Assembly: GCA_965200885.1 (NCBI GenBank) | Contig: OZ241737.1 | Location: forward strand, 682,001 to 746,000 | Source: MPNP01 sp026710155 | GTDB lineage: Bacteria; Pseudomonadota; Alphaproteobacteria; Rhodobacterales; Rhodobacteraceae | DNA: 64,000 bases | Direction of reading: 5' to 3' | Shown here: positions 35,179 through 44,078 of the stretch, in pieces | How the letters are laid out: every line of letters begins with the position of its first letter | Numbering within the stretch: position 1 is the first letter of the stretch | The notes under the pieces: model-generated | Seen by the model: only the letters and a program-made list of their open reading frames with translations | The model's database searches: none | What the model was told of the DNA's origin: nothing | Program-made: the position numbers and the translations under genes

Positions 35179-36060
35179 TTATCCTTTGACTGAACCCGCC
35201 ATCAGGCCTCGAACAAAATACCGGCCTGCGACGATGTAAACGAGAAGAGTTGGAAAAGCGGCCAGAATGGCCCCTGCAAAATGGATATTGAATTCCTTTA
35301 CCCCGGTTGATGATTGCACAAGGTTATTCAAGGCTACTGTCATGGGCGCACCATCTCCTGACGCAAATGAGGCACCGAAAATGAAATCATTCCAGATATT
35401 GGTAAATTGCCAGATAACCGAAACAACAGCTATCGGTCCGGAAGAGGGTAGCAGGATTCGCCAGAATATCTGAAAAAAACCAGCTCCATCAATCTGTGCA
35501 GCACGAACAAGTTCCGTTGGAAAAACGGTATAATAGTTGCGAAAATAAAGAGTCGTAAAACCAATTCCGTACACCACGTGAACCAGCACAAGCCCGGCAG
35601 TGGTTCCGGAAATTCCCAACTTTCCAAGAACCATGGCCATGGGAATCAGGACGATCTGGAAAGGGATGAAACAGGCAAATAGCATGAATCCAAAAAGCAG
35701 TGTATCACCCTTGAACCTCCATTTTGTAAGTACATAGCCATTGAGGGCACCGAGCATTGTCGAGATAGCAACCGCTGGAACGACCATCAAAATCGAATTG
35801 AGGAAATAGGGCTTCAGGCCCGTTGCCTGAACACCAACCTGTGCCGTTGACCAAGCCTTTAGCCAAGGCTCGATTGTCCAGACCTGAGGCAAGGCCATCA
35901 TTCCACCTCCGGTAATTTCCGATAGGGGTTTCAGGGAGTTTACGACCATCACATACAAGGGCAGCATGTAGAACAGTGCGAAAAGCATCAAGACAAGGTA
36001 GATAAAGGTCCGGGTAATTCGTCCCGTTCGAATTGCCGTATCCTGAGAGGAGATAGCCAT
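35179..36060 (-). CDS. Sugar ABC transporter permease (MalG-type)
   Basis: 293 residues with six hydrophobic segments. The EAA loop is VRAAQIDGAGFFQIFWRILLP, followed by the terminal RGLMAGSVKG typical of MalG-like CUT1 permeases. Its start shares bases with the stop of the MalF-type gene, indicating tight coupling. It is the inner-membrane partner of the MalK-type ATPase. Confidence 0.92.
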   Translation of the reverse strand: MAISSQDTAIRTGRITRTFIYLVLMLFALFYMLPLYVMVVNSLKPLSEITGGGMMALPQVWTIEPWLKAWSTAQVGVQATGLKPYFLNSILMVVPAVAISTMLGALNGYVLTKWRFKGDTLLFGFMLFACFIPFQIVLIPMAMVLGKLGISGTTAGLVLVHVVYGIGFTTLYFRNYYTVFPTELVRAAQIDGAGFFQIFWRILLPSSGPIAVVSVIWQFTNIWNDFIFGASFASGDGAPMTVALNNLVQSSTGVKEFNIHFAGAILAAFPTLLVYIVAGRYFVRGLMAGSVKG

Positions 36061-36980
36061 TATTTCCTTTCCCTCAGTTCCGAATAAAGGTAGGGTACCA
36101 TGATGGCGGCAATAGTCATGAGCATGATCACGGCGGAAGAGGAACCAATTCCCATTTGATTACGACCAAAGGTGTAGGAATACATAAAGGTTGCAGGAAG
36201 TTCCGTTGCTCGTCCGGGACCACCACTTGTCATGGCGATTACAAGATCAAAGGTCTTGATGGCCAAGTGTGCCAGAATGACGAAGGCGGAAAGAAACGCC
36301 GGTCGCAATTGCGGTATGATTATCCGTCTGTACAAATTCCAATTTGAAGCCCCGTCAATCTGCGCGGCTTTCAACATTTCGTTGTCAATTCCACGAAGAC
36401 CGGCAAGAAACATCGCCATTACGAAACCAGAGGTTTGCCAGACCGCAGCCATTACAATGGTGTAAATGGCAAAATCACGGTTTTTGATCCAATCAAAACT
36501 GAAAGATTCCCAACCCCAGGTATGAATTATGCTCTCAACACCGATTCCCGGATCCAGAAACCACTTCCATGCTGTGCCGGTTACAATGAAACTCAATGCC
36601 ATGGGGTAAAGGTAAAGAGGTCTCAACACACCTTCACCACGGATTTTTTGATCAAGCAGGATGGCCAGAAACAACCCTATGACGGTACAGATTATTATAT
36701 ACAGGCCAGCAAAAACGCCCATGTTGGTCAGGGCTATTTCCCAATGCGACAATTTAAACAGCTTTTGGTAATTTGACAGTCCTATCAAATCGAAGGCAGG
36801 TTCTCCGGATTTTCCCACAAAGGGCAATATCCTGCTGTCAGTGAAAGAAACATAAACGGTAAACAGGATAAAGCCGTAAACAAACACAAAGACCATCGCA
36901 ACGGATGGTGATAGCACAAGCTTAGGCAACCAGCCTTGCAATCGTGTTCTAGAATCCATTCCGGATTGTGCTATAGTCAT
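36060..36980 (-). CDS. Sugar ABC transporter permease (MalF-type)
   Basis: 306 residues with about six membrane segments and the EAA loop LKAAQIDGASNWNLYRRI. GSSSAVIMLMTIAAIMVPYLY forms the last segment. There is no large periplasmic insert, in contrast to the second ABC system of this window. It lies 79 bases after the binding-protein gene, the usual gap for differential expression. Confidence 0.9.
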   Translation of the reverse strand: MTIAQSGMDSRTRLQGWLPKLVLSPSVAMVFVFVYGFILFTVYVSFTDSRILPFVGKSGEPAFDLIGLSNYQKLFKLSHWEIALTNMGVFAGLYIIICTVIGLFLAILLDQKIRGEGVLRPLYLYPMALSFIVTGTAWKWFLDPGIGVESIIHTWGWESFSFDWIKNRDFAIYTIVMAAVWQTSGFVMAMFLAGLRGIDNEMLKAAQIDGASNWNLYRRIIIPQLRPAFLSAFVILAHLAIKTFDLVIAMTSGGPGRATELPATFMYSYTFGRNQMGIGSSSAVIMLMTIAAIMVPYLYSELRERK

Positions 36981-37059
36981 CGCTTTTAATTGAAAAGGTG
37001 TTCAAGACACATGGCGCTTCAATAATTGTGAACGCCATGTGCAATTATTTTATTTTGCC

Positions 37060-38310
37060 TTATTTGGCAATGGAAACTGCATCAACGAGTTCTTCTACAG
37101 CTGTGGCACTATCGTATTCCCCGTTAAAGTGGGCAGTAATAACATCATACATGGCATTTCTCACGGCCGCCTGGTTGGCATGACCATGAGCCATCGAACC
37201 AAAGAGGTTGCCGGAGGCTGAAGCACTTGCAAGATCAGCCATTCCCTGCTTGCCACAGGCATCAAAGGCTTCATCAGATACATCAGTTCGTGCAGGCACG
37301 GATCCCTTGACCACATTGAAGGCAGATTGGAAACTGGGCGACAGTATCGCCGAAGCAAGGGCAGCCTGTTCCGGTGAAACAACGCCGCCCTGATCAAACA
37401 TCATGAACTGGTCAGCATTGAAGGTAACCTGATTTTGTGTTCCTGGAAAGCGGAAACAAAGAAAATCTTCACCTGGCACCTTGCCTGCGTTGAGGAATTC
37501 ACCCTTGGCCCAGTCGCCCATCATTTGGAAACCGGCTTCACCATTTATGACCATTGCCGTGGCCAAGTTCCATGACCGACCGGAGAAATTATCATCGACA
37601 TGGGCGCGAATGAAGGCCATTCGATCAAAGGCTTCCTTCATGGTATCGGATCCGAGTGCCTCTTCATCCAGATCAATGAAAGCAGCCTTGTAAAAGTCTG
37701 GACCACCAGCTGACATGGCAACAGCATCAAACACGGTTGCTTCCTGCCAGGCCTCTCCACCTTGGGCGACAGGGGTAACTCCAGCAGCACTCAGCGTTTC
37801 GATTGCAGCCATGAATTCTTCCCAGGTTTCGGGAATCGCTATACCGTTGGCATCCAATACAGCCTTGTTGGCCCAAACCCAATTGGTGGAATGGACATTC
37901 ACGGGGGCAGAAATCCATTGGCCATCATATTTGGCAAAATATTGTAGGGCTTCAGGTATAACATCATCCCAGCCTTCGGCAGCGGCAACATCATTCAGAT
38001 TTGCCAAAGCACCCTGAGCACCCCAATCCAAAATGTCAAAACCCAGCGCTTGTACCGCGGTGGGTGCATCACCGGCTGTAACCCTTGCACGCAATACGGT
38101 CATGGCCTGTTCGCCACCGCCGCCGGCAACCGGCATATCAAGCCAACCGATACCCTTGGCTTCCAAATCCTGTTTCAAAACATTCAATGCACTGGCTTCA
38201 CCACCTGAAGTCCACCAATGCAATACTTCAACTTCTTGGGAAACGGCCATTCCACCTGAGAAAGCAAGTACGGCCATTCCGTTTAATGCTGATTTAATTA
38301 GTCCTTTCAT
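37060..38310 (-). CDS. Sugar ABC transporter substrate-binding protein
   Basis: 416 residues from ATG 38310 with GGAGGA upstream; a longer frame to 38355 would run through an operator. The signal peptide (MKGLIKSALNGMAVLAFSGG, cleavage near AVSQE) directs it to the periplasm. The mature part begins VEVLHWWTSGGE, the usual CUT1 family opening, and has a Trp-rich pocket region. It delivers a sugar to the MalFGK-type permease encoded next. Two LacI-type operators lie between its promoter and start. Confidence 0.92.
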   Translation of the reverse strand: MKGLIKSALNGMAVLAFSGGMAVSQEVEVLHWWTSGGEASALNVLKQDLEAKGIGWLDMPVAGGGGEQAMTVLRARVTAGDAPTAVQALGFDILDWGAQGALANLNDVAAAEGWDDVIPEALQYFAKYDGQWISAPVNVHSTNWVWANKAVLDANGIAIPETWEEFMAAIETLSAAGVTPVAQGGEAWQEATVFDAVAMSAGGPDFYKAAFIDLDEEALGSDTMKEAFDRMAFIRAHVDDNFSGRSWNLATAMVINGEAGFQMMGDWAKGEFLNAGKVPGEDFLCFRFPGTQNQVTFNADQFMMFDQGGVVSPEQAALASAILSPSFQSAFNVVKGSVPARTDVSDEAFDACGKQGMADLASASASGNLFGSMAHGHANQAAVRNAMYDVITAHFNGEYDSATAVEELVDAVSIAK

Positions 38311-38341
38311 GTCAATCCTCCACTGGACAATTATAATCGGA

Positions 38342-38355
38342 TTGGAACCTTCCAA
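38342..38355. promoter_or_regulatory. LacI-type operator, TTGGAACCTTCCAA
   Basis: A 14-base palindrome, imperfect only at its centre, 32 bases upstream of the binding-protein ATG and 7 bases from the next operator. Tandem sites suggest cooperative repression. Confidence 0.65.
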
Positions 38356-38362
38356 TTGTAAA

Positions 38363-38374
38363 TGGAACGTTCCA
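38363..38374. promoter_or_regulatory. LacI-type operator, TGGAACGTTCCA
   Basis: Identical to the 29121-29132 palindrome. It overlaps the expected transcription start of the ABC operon, 11 bases downstream of the -10 element. Confidence 0.75.
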
Positions 38375-38385
38375 AAAGTGGAAAT

Positions 38386-38413
38386 AGTGTATGTTTTTGC
38401 AAATTAAAAGTCA
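38386..38413 (-). promoter_or_regulatory. Promoter of the sugar ABC operon
   Basis: On the minus strand TTGACT (38408-38413) is followed after 16 bases by TACACT (38386-38391), close to the housekeeping consensus. Both operators follow immediately. Confidence 0.6.
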
Positions 38414-38583
38414 ATAATTTTCCCATCGGGCATTTTTTATGGTGAACCGAGGCAAAGGAAAAGACAACCAGCCGTTTTTCCCAGTTTCCGATAATGATAT
38501 AATGTAAAATACCACAACTTTGAAATTGCCCTTTTGGGTGTATCTTGCTAGGTCTCCAAAGATTTTAGTTCTTTGAAACCCCT

Positions 38584-39528
38584 TCAGGTAGTTTGCCAGA
38601 TTATTTGGGATGGTGTTCCTGCCTTGGAAATAGCACCAAAAAGTTGCTCCCCGGGCAGGATTGTGGGTAAAAAGTTTCTTGCCTCGATAAGTTTCTCAAG
38701 ATTAATGCCGGTAGGAAAACCAGTGCGTTCACAAAGATAGACCATATCCTCAAAGGAAACGTTGCCGGTTGCACCTGGTGCGAATGGACAGCCACCCAAG
38801 CCGCCCAAGGTACCGTCCAACACCCTGACACCTGCATCAAGAGCTGCATAGGCGTTTGCCATTCCCATCCCCCTGGTGTCATGCAAATGCACGACAATGG
38901 GAAGGTCACCAAGATGGGAAACAACCCTTTTGGATAGTTCATGGACTTGTTTTGGTCCGGCAAAACCGACTGTGTCGGCTATGGCAATTTGATCGGCACC
39001 AGCTTCAGCACATTTAATGGCAAGGTCCAGAACATCATCAGGGTCAACATCACCAGATATCGAGCAACCAAAGGAAACGGAAATGGCACAGGCTATTATC
39101 GGATTACATGAGCTTGCCTTTCTTTTTTCAACGGCAGTCCTTATCAGACCGATTGCAGATTCCCTTGATCGGTTGATATTTGCCTGACAATGTTCCTCCG
39201 TTGCAGAAAGTGAAATTACCATCTCATCCAAGGGAGTTTCGAGGGCATCATCCATGGCTCTTTCATTGAGCGTAAGGGCAGTTGAATAGGCATTAGGCAA
39301 ATCTGCCACCAAAGCAATCAAGGTTCTTATATCCGTAAATTGTGGGAACGTTTTGGCAGGTAAAAAAGAACCAACCTCAAAATGTGTAACACCAGCCTCA
39401 TACATCATTTGGATTAGTTTGATCTTGTCATCAGTGGAGGGATAGGTTTTGGTCATCTGCAGACCATCACGCAAGGATAATTCCCGTAAACTTATCCTGT
39501 CGATTGGGTACATGTTATCTTCAAGCAT
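38584..39528 (-). CDS. Hydroxymethylglutaryl-CoA lyase-like enzyme
   Basis: 314 residues from ATG 39528 (AGGTG upstream); the frame is open to 39576 but overlaps the CoA-transferase end. DRE-TIM metallolyase motifs: SLRDGLQ near the start, VHLHDTRGMG for metal binding, and GLGGCPFAPGATGN with the family cysteine. HMG-CoA lyase cleaves HMG-CoA to acetoacetate and acetyl-CoA. Related citramalyl-CoA or other hydroxyacyl-CoA lyases look alike. It is the last gene of a four-gene minus-strand operon with CaiB-, ACAD- and APH-type genes. Confidence 0.82.
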   Translation of the reverse strand: MLEDNMYPIDRISLRELSLRDGLQMTKTYPSTDDKIKLIQMMYEAGVTHFEVGSFLPAKTFPQFTDIRTLIALVADLPNAYSTALTLNERAMDDALETPLDEMVISLSATEEHCQANINRSRESAIGLIRTAVEKRKASSCNPIIACAISVSFGCSISGDVDPDDVLDLAIKCAEAGADQIAIADTVGFAGPKQVHELSKRVVSHLGDLPIVVHLHDTRGMGMANAYAALDAGVRVLDGTLGGLGGCPFAPGATGNVSFEDMVYLCERTGFPTGINLEKLIEARNFLPTILPGEQLFGAISKAGTPSQIIWQTT

Positions 39529-39532
39529 AATT

Positions 39533-40720
39533 TCACACCTTTTGACCTGTAGCTTTGTGTATAAAGTTCTTGTCAAATCCCAAATGAGTCAAAATGGTAT
39601 TGTTGTCTTGACCGACACCTGGAATATCAAAATCCTTGCCAACCCGGTTGCTGTCAATTTCGATGGGCATCCCGGGAATCCTTATCTGTTTCCCATCCTT
39701 AAATGTTGATATCGGCAATCCACCCGATGACTGGGCCTGGGGATCATCATACATCTCAGCCGGTCTGGCGACTGGAGCATAGGGAATACCCGCCTTCTGA
39801 AACTCCGAACTCAACCAGTCAAATTCAAACGATTTGATGGCCTTGGTAAAAATCGGCTTGGTCCAATATCTGGCATTTATCTGGTCCATCCTTGTCTGTA
39901 GACGTTCATCATTCAACAGATCATCCTTTTCCAGTATCCTGCACAGAACTTCCCACTGTCCGTCAGTAACTGCTCCGACAAATATTTCCCGCCCATCCGC
40001 GGTTGGGAATATGTCATATACCGGCCATGAAAAAGCGCGGTTGGGCATGGGTTCCGGTTCCACTCCAAGCATTTCAAACTGGACCATATGTTGGGCAACC
40101 AGTAGAAGGCTGTTTTCGAACAATCCGATTCTGATATTTCTCCCTTCACCAGTTTGTTCCCTTTCCTTGAGGGCAGCAACAGCTGAATAGGCGCCGAACA
40201 ACCCACCCATGATGTCATTTGCCGAGGAGCCGATTCGCAGTGGATTTCCCGGCGGGCCAGTCATGTAAGCCAGTCCGGTCATCATTTGAACAACCTCGTC
40301 CAGGGCCGACCTGTTTTTATAAGGGCCTTCGAGAAAACCCTTGCAGGAAACGGTAATCAATCCAGGGTATTTTGCCTTCAGGCGTTCCGGTTCCAAGCCC
40401 ATTTTAGGAAGGGATTGATCACGAAAATTCTCTATGAGTATATCCGAGGAGGCAAGCAATTTATCAATGGCCAGGACACCTTCTGTCGTTTTCATGTCAA
40501 TGGTTATTGACTTTTTCCCTCGGTTGAATGTTGGAAAAAAGGAAGTTCCCATGCCGGTCAAGTCTCTGGTCTTATCACCTCCCGGGGGCTCAACCTTGAT
40601 GACTTCTGCACCAAGCAATCCGAGAAACAAACCACAACAGGGTCCAAATATCATGTGGGAGAATTCGACCACCCTGATACCTTCAAGGGGTTTGAATTGT
40701 TGTTGGTCGGTCACGTTCAT
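39533..40720 (-). CDS. CaiB/BaiF (family III) CoA-transferase
   Basis: 395 residues with the family III opening GIRVVEFSHMIFGPCCGLFLGLLGAEVIKVE split over two blocks, PPGGDKTRD, and the NRGKKSITIDMKT segment. MGGLFGAYSAVAAL follows. The catalytic Asp is expected around IENFRD to LDEV but was not pinned. It activates a carboxylic acid by transferring CoA from a donor such as succinyl-CoA. Four bases separate it from the lyase gene, indicating one operon. Confidence 0.87.
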   Translation of the reverse strand: MNVTDQQQFKPLEGIRVVEFSHMIFGPCCGLFLGLLGAEVIKVEPPGGDKTRDLTGMGTSFFPTFNRGKKSITIDMKTTEGVLAIDKLLASSDILIENFRDQSLPKMGLEPERLKAKYPGLITVSCKGFLEGPYKNRSALDEVVQMMTGLAYMTGPPGNPLRIGSSANDIMGGLFGAYSAVAALKEREQTGEGRNIRIGLFENSLLLVAQHMVQFEMLGVEPEPMPNRAFSWPVYDIFPTADGREIFVGAVTDGQWEVLCRILEKDDLLNDERLQTRMDQINARYWTKPIFTKAIKSFEFDWLSSEFQKAGIPYAPVARPAEMYDDPQAQSSGGLPISTFKDGKQIRIPGMPIEIDSNRVGKDFDIPGVGQDNNTILTHLGFDKNFIHKATGQKV

Positions 40721-40741
40721 TCCTGCACTATGATCACTGGA

Positions 40742-41965
40742 TCATTGTACTTTTTTGGTATTGTATTTTTTGAGTTCAGCCCTGGCGATCGAGCGTAGAT
40801 GAACTTCATCCGGACCATCTATGAACCGAAGTGCACGACCCCATGACCACAGATATGACAATGGTGTGTCATTGGTTAACCCTGCCGCTCCCCAAACCTG
40901 AATTGCCCGGTCCAATATTTTGGTTTGCAATCTGGTTGCAACGACCTTTATTTCCGAAATCAATATTCTGGCGGCCTTGTTTCCCTGTGTATCCATCAGC
41001 CAACTGGCATAAAGATTCAACAGACGGGCCTGATCAATTTCCATTCTGCTCTCCGCAATCCAGTCCTGGATGTTCGAGAATTCTGACAAGTTCCTGCCGA
41101 AGGCCTGACGGTCCAGCACTCGTTGACACATCAACTCCAAGGCCCGTTCACACTGTCCGATGGTCCTCATGCAATGGTGAACCCTTCCTGGTCCCAAACG
41201 TGCCTGGGCAAGAGCGAAACCCTTGCCTTCCTCCCCAACCAGATGGGTAATGGGTACCTTGACATCATTAAACTCCAATTCACAGTGACCTTCCAATGCC
41301 AAATGGTTCATGATCGGTAAATTCCTGATGATCCTAAAGCCCTCTGTTTCGGCTGGAACAATCACGAAACTATGCCGCTGGTGGCGTGGGGAATCTTCAT
41401 TCTGATCTGAAACACCCAGAACCATGGTGAATTTAAAATTGGGGTGAAGCGCGCCCGTCGTGAACCATTTTTTCCCATTGATGACGAAATGGTCCCCATC
41501 ACGCACTATGGTTGTTTGCAAATTCGTTGGGTCGGATGAAGCCACATCAGGTTCAGTAATTGATACTGCGGATCTTATGGATCCTTCCAACAAGGGTTTT
41601 AACCAGATTTTTTCCTGATCAGGTGTTGCGAACAAATGCAGCAGTTCCATATTGCCCGTATCCGGAGCGCTGCAATTGAAAACTTCCGACGCCCATGGGT
41701 AACGACCCACGATTTCGGCAAGAGGGGCATATTCCACATTGCTTAATCTCGTTCCGGGTTCGTTGCTCTTGAGACCCGGCAGAAAAAGATTCCAAAGCCC
41801 ATCCTTTCTGGCCAACACCTTTAATCCATTGATTAATTCAATTGGGTAGGCGCCAGTTTCGGCGATTTTTTGAAACTCCACATCAGCAGGAATGACATGC
41901 TTTTCCATGAAGGTGTTCAGCCGTTCTTTCAACTGGGTCACTTTTTTCGTCGGTTCAAAATGCAT
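40742..41965 (-). CDS. Acyl-CoA dehydrogenase family protein (ACAD10/11-like)
   Basis: 407 residues. SVSITEPDVASSDPTNLQT and INGKKWFTTGA are the FAD/substrate-binding blocks of acyl-CoA dehydrogenases, and HCMRTIGQCERALELM plus the C-terminal VWGAAGLTNDTPLSY complete the fold. Proteins of this subgroup pair with APH-type kinases, as the next gene does, in oxidation or dephospho-elimination of hydroxyacyl-CoAs. It uses FAD and needs an electron-transfer flavoprotein not encoded here. Confidence 0.88.
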   Translation of the reverse strand: MHFEPTKKVTQLKERLNTFMEKHVIPADVEFQKIAETGAYPIELINGLKVLARKDGLWNLFLPGLKSNEPGTRLSNVEYAPLAEIVGRYPWASEVFNCSAPDTGNMELLHLFATPDQEKIWLKPLLEGSIRSAVSITEPDVASSDPTNLQTTIVRDGDHFVINGKKWFTTGALHPNFKFTMVLGVSDQNEDSPRHQRHSFVIVPAETEGFRIIRNLPIMNHLALEGHCELEFNDVKVPITHLVGEEGKGFALAQARLGPGRVHHCMRTIGQCERALELMCQRVLDRQAFGRNLSEFSNIQDWIAESRMEIDQARLLNLYASWLMDTQGNKAARILISEIKVVATRLQTKILDRAIQVWGAAGLTNDTPLSYLWSWGRALRFIDGPDEVHLRSIARAELKKYNTKKVQ

Positions 41966-41991
41966 CAGATTCTCAATCTCAATTCGGTTGT

Positions 41992-43014
41992 TTATAGATC
42001 GGCCATTTTCTGTTTGGTTAATTCGAAACCCCTTTGGGCAATTTTTGGAGCAATCCTGCCTAATTCATGGGCGTTGCCAGAGGCAGCATTACCCCGTCTG
42101 GCTCGATCAGCAACCCCAGTAAATATTATCGACATTCTAAATAGGGCAAATGATAAATGGAAATTAGTCAATTTTTCCGTCAGATCGGATTCCTGATGAT
42201 AAATATCTATGAACTCTTCGATTGAAGGCAATCCCTGCTCCTTCAAATTCGAATCCCTTATTCCATGTCCGTATTCGTCTGAATTCAGGAACCATGCATA
42301 CGTACAACAATTGGCTAAATCTGCCAGGGGATGTCCAAGAGTTGACAACTCCCAATCCAGAACACCTTCAACCGATGGGTGTTTTGTGTTGAAAACAAGA
42401 TTCCCTATTCGATAATCGCCATGAACCAGTGTGGTTTGATCATCTTCAGGAATATTGTCAGCCAACCACCGTGCAAGGTGATCAATATGCTTGTTATCTG
42501 ATGGTTTGGAGAGATGCCATTGCTTGCTCCATCGGTGAATTTGACGTGCAAAGTAATTCCCATGCTTGCCAAAGGTATCCAAGCCGACCTTGTGAATGTC
42601 AACGGCATGGATTTTCGCCAGCATCCGTGCCATTTCAAAATACATTTTTTTCCTTTGGGGCGCATCAACCTCTTTAAGGGAATTGTCATGGAAAACCCGA
42701 CCGGGAATATAACTCATGAGGTAGAATTCTGTACCAACGATAGATTCATCCTCACTATGTAATATCATTTTGGGAACCTTCACACCTGTATGTACCAATG
42801 CTTTTTGAACACGAAACTCCCGGGAGACTGAATGTGCGGAAGGCAATAAAACACCATCAGGTCGTCTTCGCAAAACATAGACCCTGTCGCTGCAAGACAG
42901 TATATAGGTTGGATTGGATTGACCACCTGCTGTTTTCTGGATATGAACATCACCCGTCAAGTCGGGAAACATGTTCTTGAGAAATTTGTCAATTTGATGG
43001 CAGTCTATGTCCAC
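41992..43014 (-). CDS. APH-family phosphotransferase (ACAD10/11-type kinase)
   Basis: 340 residues from GTG 43014. The kinase-like fold has GGQSNPTYIL (nucleotide loop), LVHGDYRIGNLVF (catalytic loop with Asp and Asn) and VLDWELSTLGHPLADLA (metal-binding Asp). This combination is the acyl-CoA-dehydrogenase-associated kinase family. In LvaA-like systems it phosphorylates 4-hydroxyacyl-CoA so that the partner ACAD can eliminate phosphate. It is the first gene of the operon and lies 27 bases before the ACAD. Confidence 0.82.
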   Translation of the reverse strand: MDIDCHQIDKFLKNMFPDLTGDVHIQKTAGGQSNPTYILSCSDRVYVLRRRPDGVLLPSAHSVSREFRVQKALVHTGVKVPKMILHSEDESIVGTEFYLMSYIPGRVFHDNSLKEVDAPQRKKMYFEMARMLAKIHAVDIHKVGLDTFGKHGNYFARQIHRWSKQWHLSKPSDNKHIDHLARWLADNIPEDDQTTLVHGDYRIGNLVFNTKHPSVEGVLDWELSTLGHPLADLANCCTYAWFLNSDEYGHGIRDSNLKEQGLPSIEEFIDIYHQESDLTEKLTNFHLSFALFRMSIIFTGVADRARRGNAASGNAHELGRIAPKIAQRGFELTKQKMADL

Positions 43015-43270
43015 GCTTGCAATCCAGCTCCTGAATTAATCTATTGTATTTACACAACGATATAGAAATCGAATGTTTCCAAAGTATATATTTGAATTGC
43101 AGCAATCGAAACCATTCGAATTGATATTTTACTAACCAGCCAAACGGCATGATATTGTCTTTTTTCAAGATTGAACATTAGGTATTATCCTTGGTGAAAA
43201 ATTTGTTTAGAAGAACATTTTTACTGGTCATGTCAAACTTCAAATTGTTTAAAAGGATGGGAAAGACGAT

Positions 43271-44071
43271 ATGATTGTAAAAGGAAAAGACAACAGGGTG
43301 GCATTGATCACCGGCGGTGCCACAGGAATAGGAGCTTGCTGTTCCAGGGCCATGGCACAAAGGGGGTATAATATCGTAATCAACTATTTCGATTATCCGG
43401 AACAGGCAGAAAAAGTGGCTTCCGAGTGCGAAAACCTTGGTGTCAGTGCCATTGCTGTTTATGGTGATGTTTCAGCCGATCAGGAATGCCGAAATATTGT
43501 TGCGAGAGCGGTGGAGACTTTTGGAAAGATAGATGCCTTGATTTGTTGTGCTGCGACCACCCAATTTACTCAACTCACCGATCTTGAAAACCAGAATTCC
43601 GAAGATTTTCACAGAATTTACGGCGTCAATGTAATTGGGATTTACCAGATGGCCAGAGCTTCGGCACCATATCTTAAGGAAAGCAAGAATGGGGCAATCG
43701 TGAATATTTCCTCGATTGCTTCCCAAAACGGAAGTGGGAGTTCATTAGGTTATATTGCCTCCAAAGGTGCCGTAAATTCCCTTTCGTTTGCCTTGGCAAA
43801 AATGCTTGCTCCGAAGGTAAGGGTAAATTGTGTTTTGCCAGGTTTTGTAAACACAACCTGGTTTCTGGATTATGTCGGCCAGGAAAGACTTGACCAGATC
43901 AAGCGTGAATTTGCACAAAATTCAGCCTTGCAGGACATCTGTGAACCAGAGGAAATTGCCCAGGCTGTGGTATTTTTGGCGATAGATGCAACCAAAACGA
44001 CAGGTCAATTGCTACTATCCGATGCCGGGTCCACACTGGGACCGTCCATTGAATATTCTCCAACCAATTGA
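43271..44071 (+). CDS. SDR-family oxidoreductase
   Basis: 266 residues. The cofactor motif is GGATGIGACC, VNISSIASQNG carries the catalytic Ser, and LGYIASKGA gives Y-x3-K. The conserved VLPGFVNTTWF follows. It is a classical SDR, annotated generally as 3-oxoacyl-ACP reductase or 3-ketoacyl reductase. AAAAGGATGGG precedes the ATG by about 10 bases. It stands alone, divergent from the APH operon and convergent with the SnoaL-like gene. Confidence 0.85.
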   Translation: MIVKGKDNRVALITGGATGIGACCSRAMAQRGYNIVINYFDYPEQAEKVASECENLGVSAIAVYGDVSADQECRNIVARAVETFGKIDALICCAATTQFTQLTDLENQNSEDFHRIYGVNVIGIYQMARASAPYLKESKNGAIVNISSIASQNGSGSSLGYIASKGAVNSLSFALAKMLAPKVRVNCVLPGFVNTTWFLDYVGQERLDQIKREFAQNSALQDICEPEEIAQAVVFLAIDATKTTGQLLLSDAGSTLGPSIEYSPTN

Positions 44072-44078
44072 GATCGCA

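Noticed and set aside
39346..39357. GGAACGTTTT resembling the LacI operator
   Set aside because: It lies inside the lyase coding region and matches only one half-site; chance is likely.
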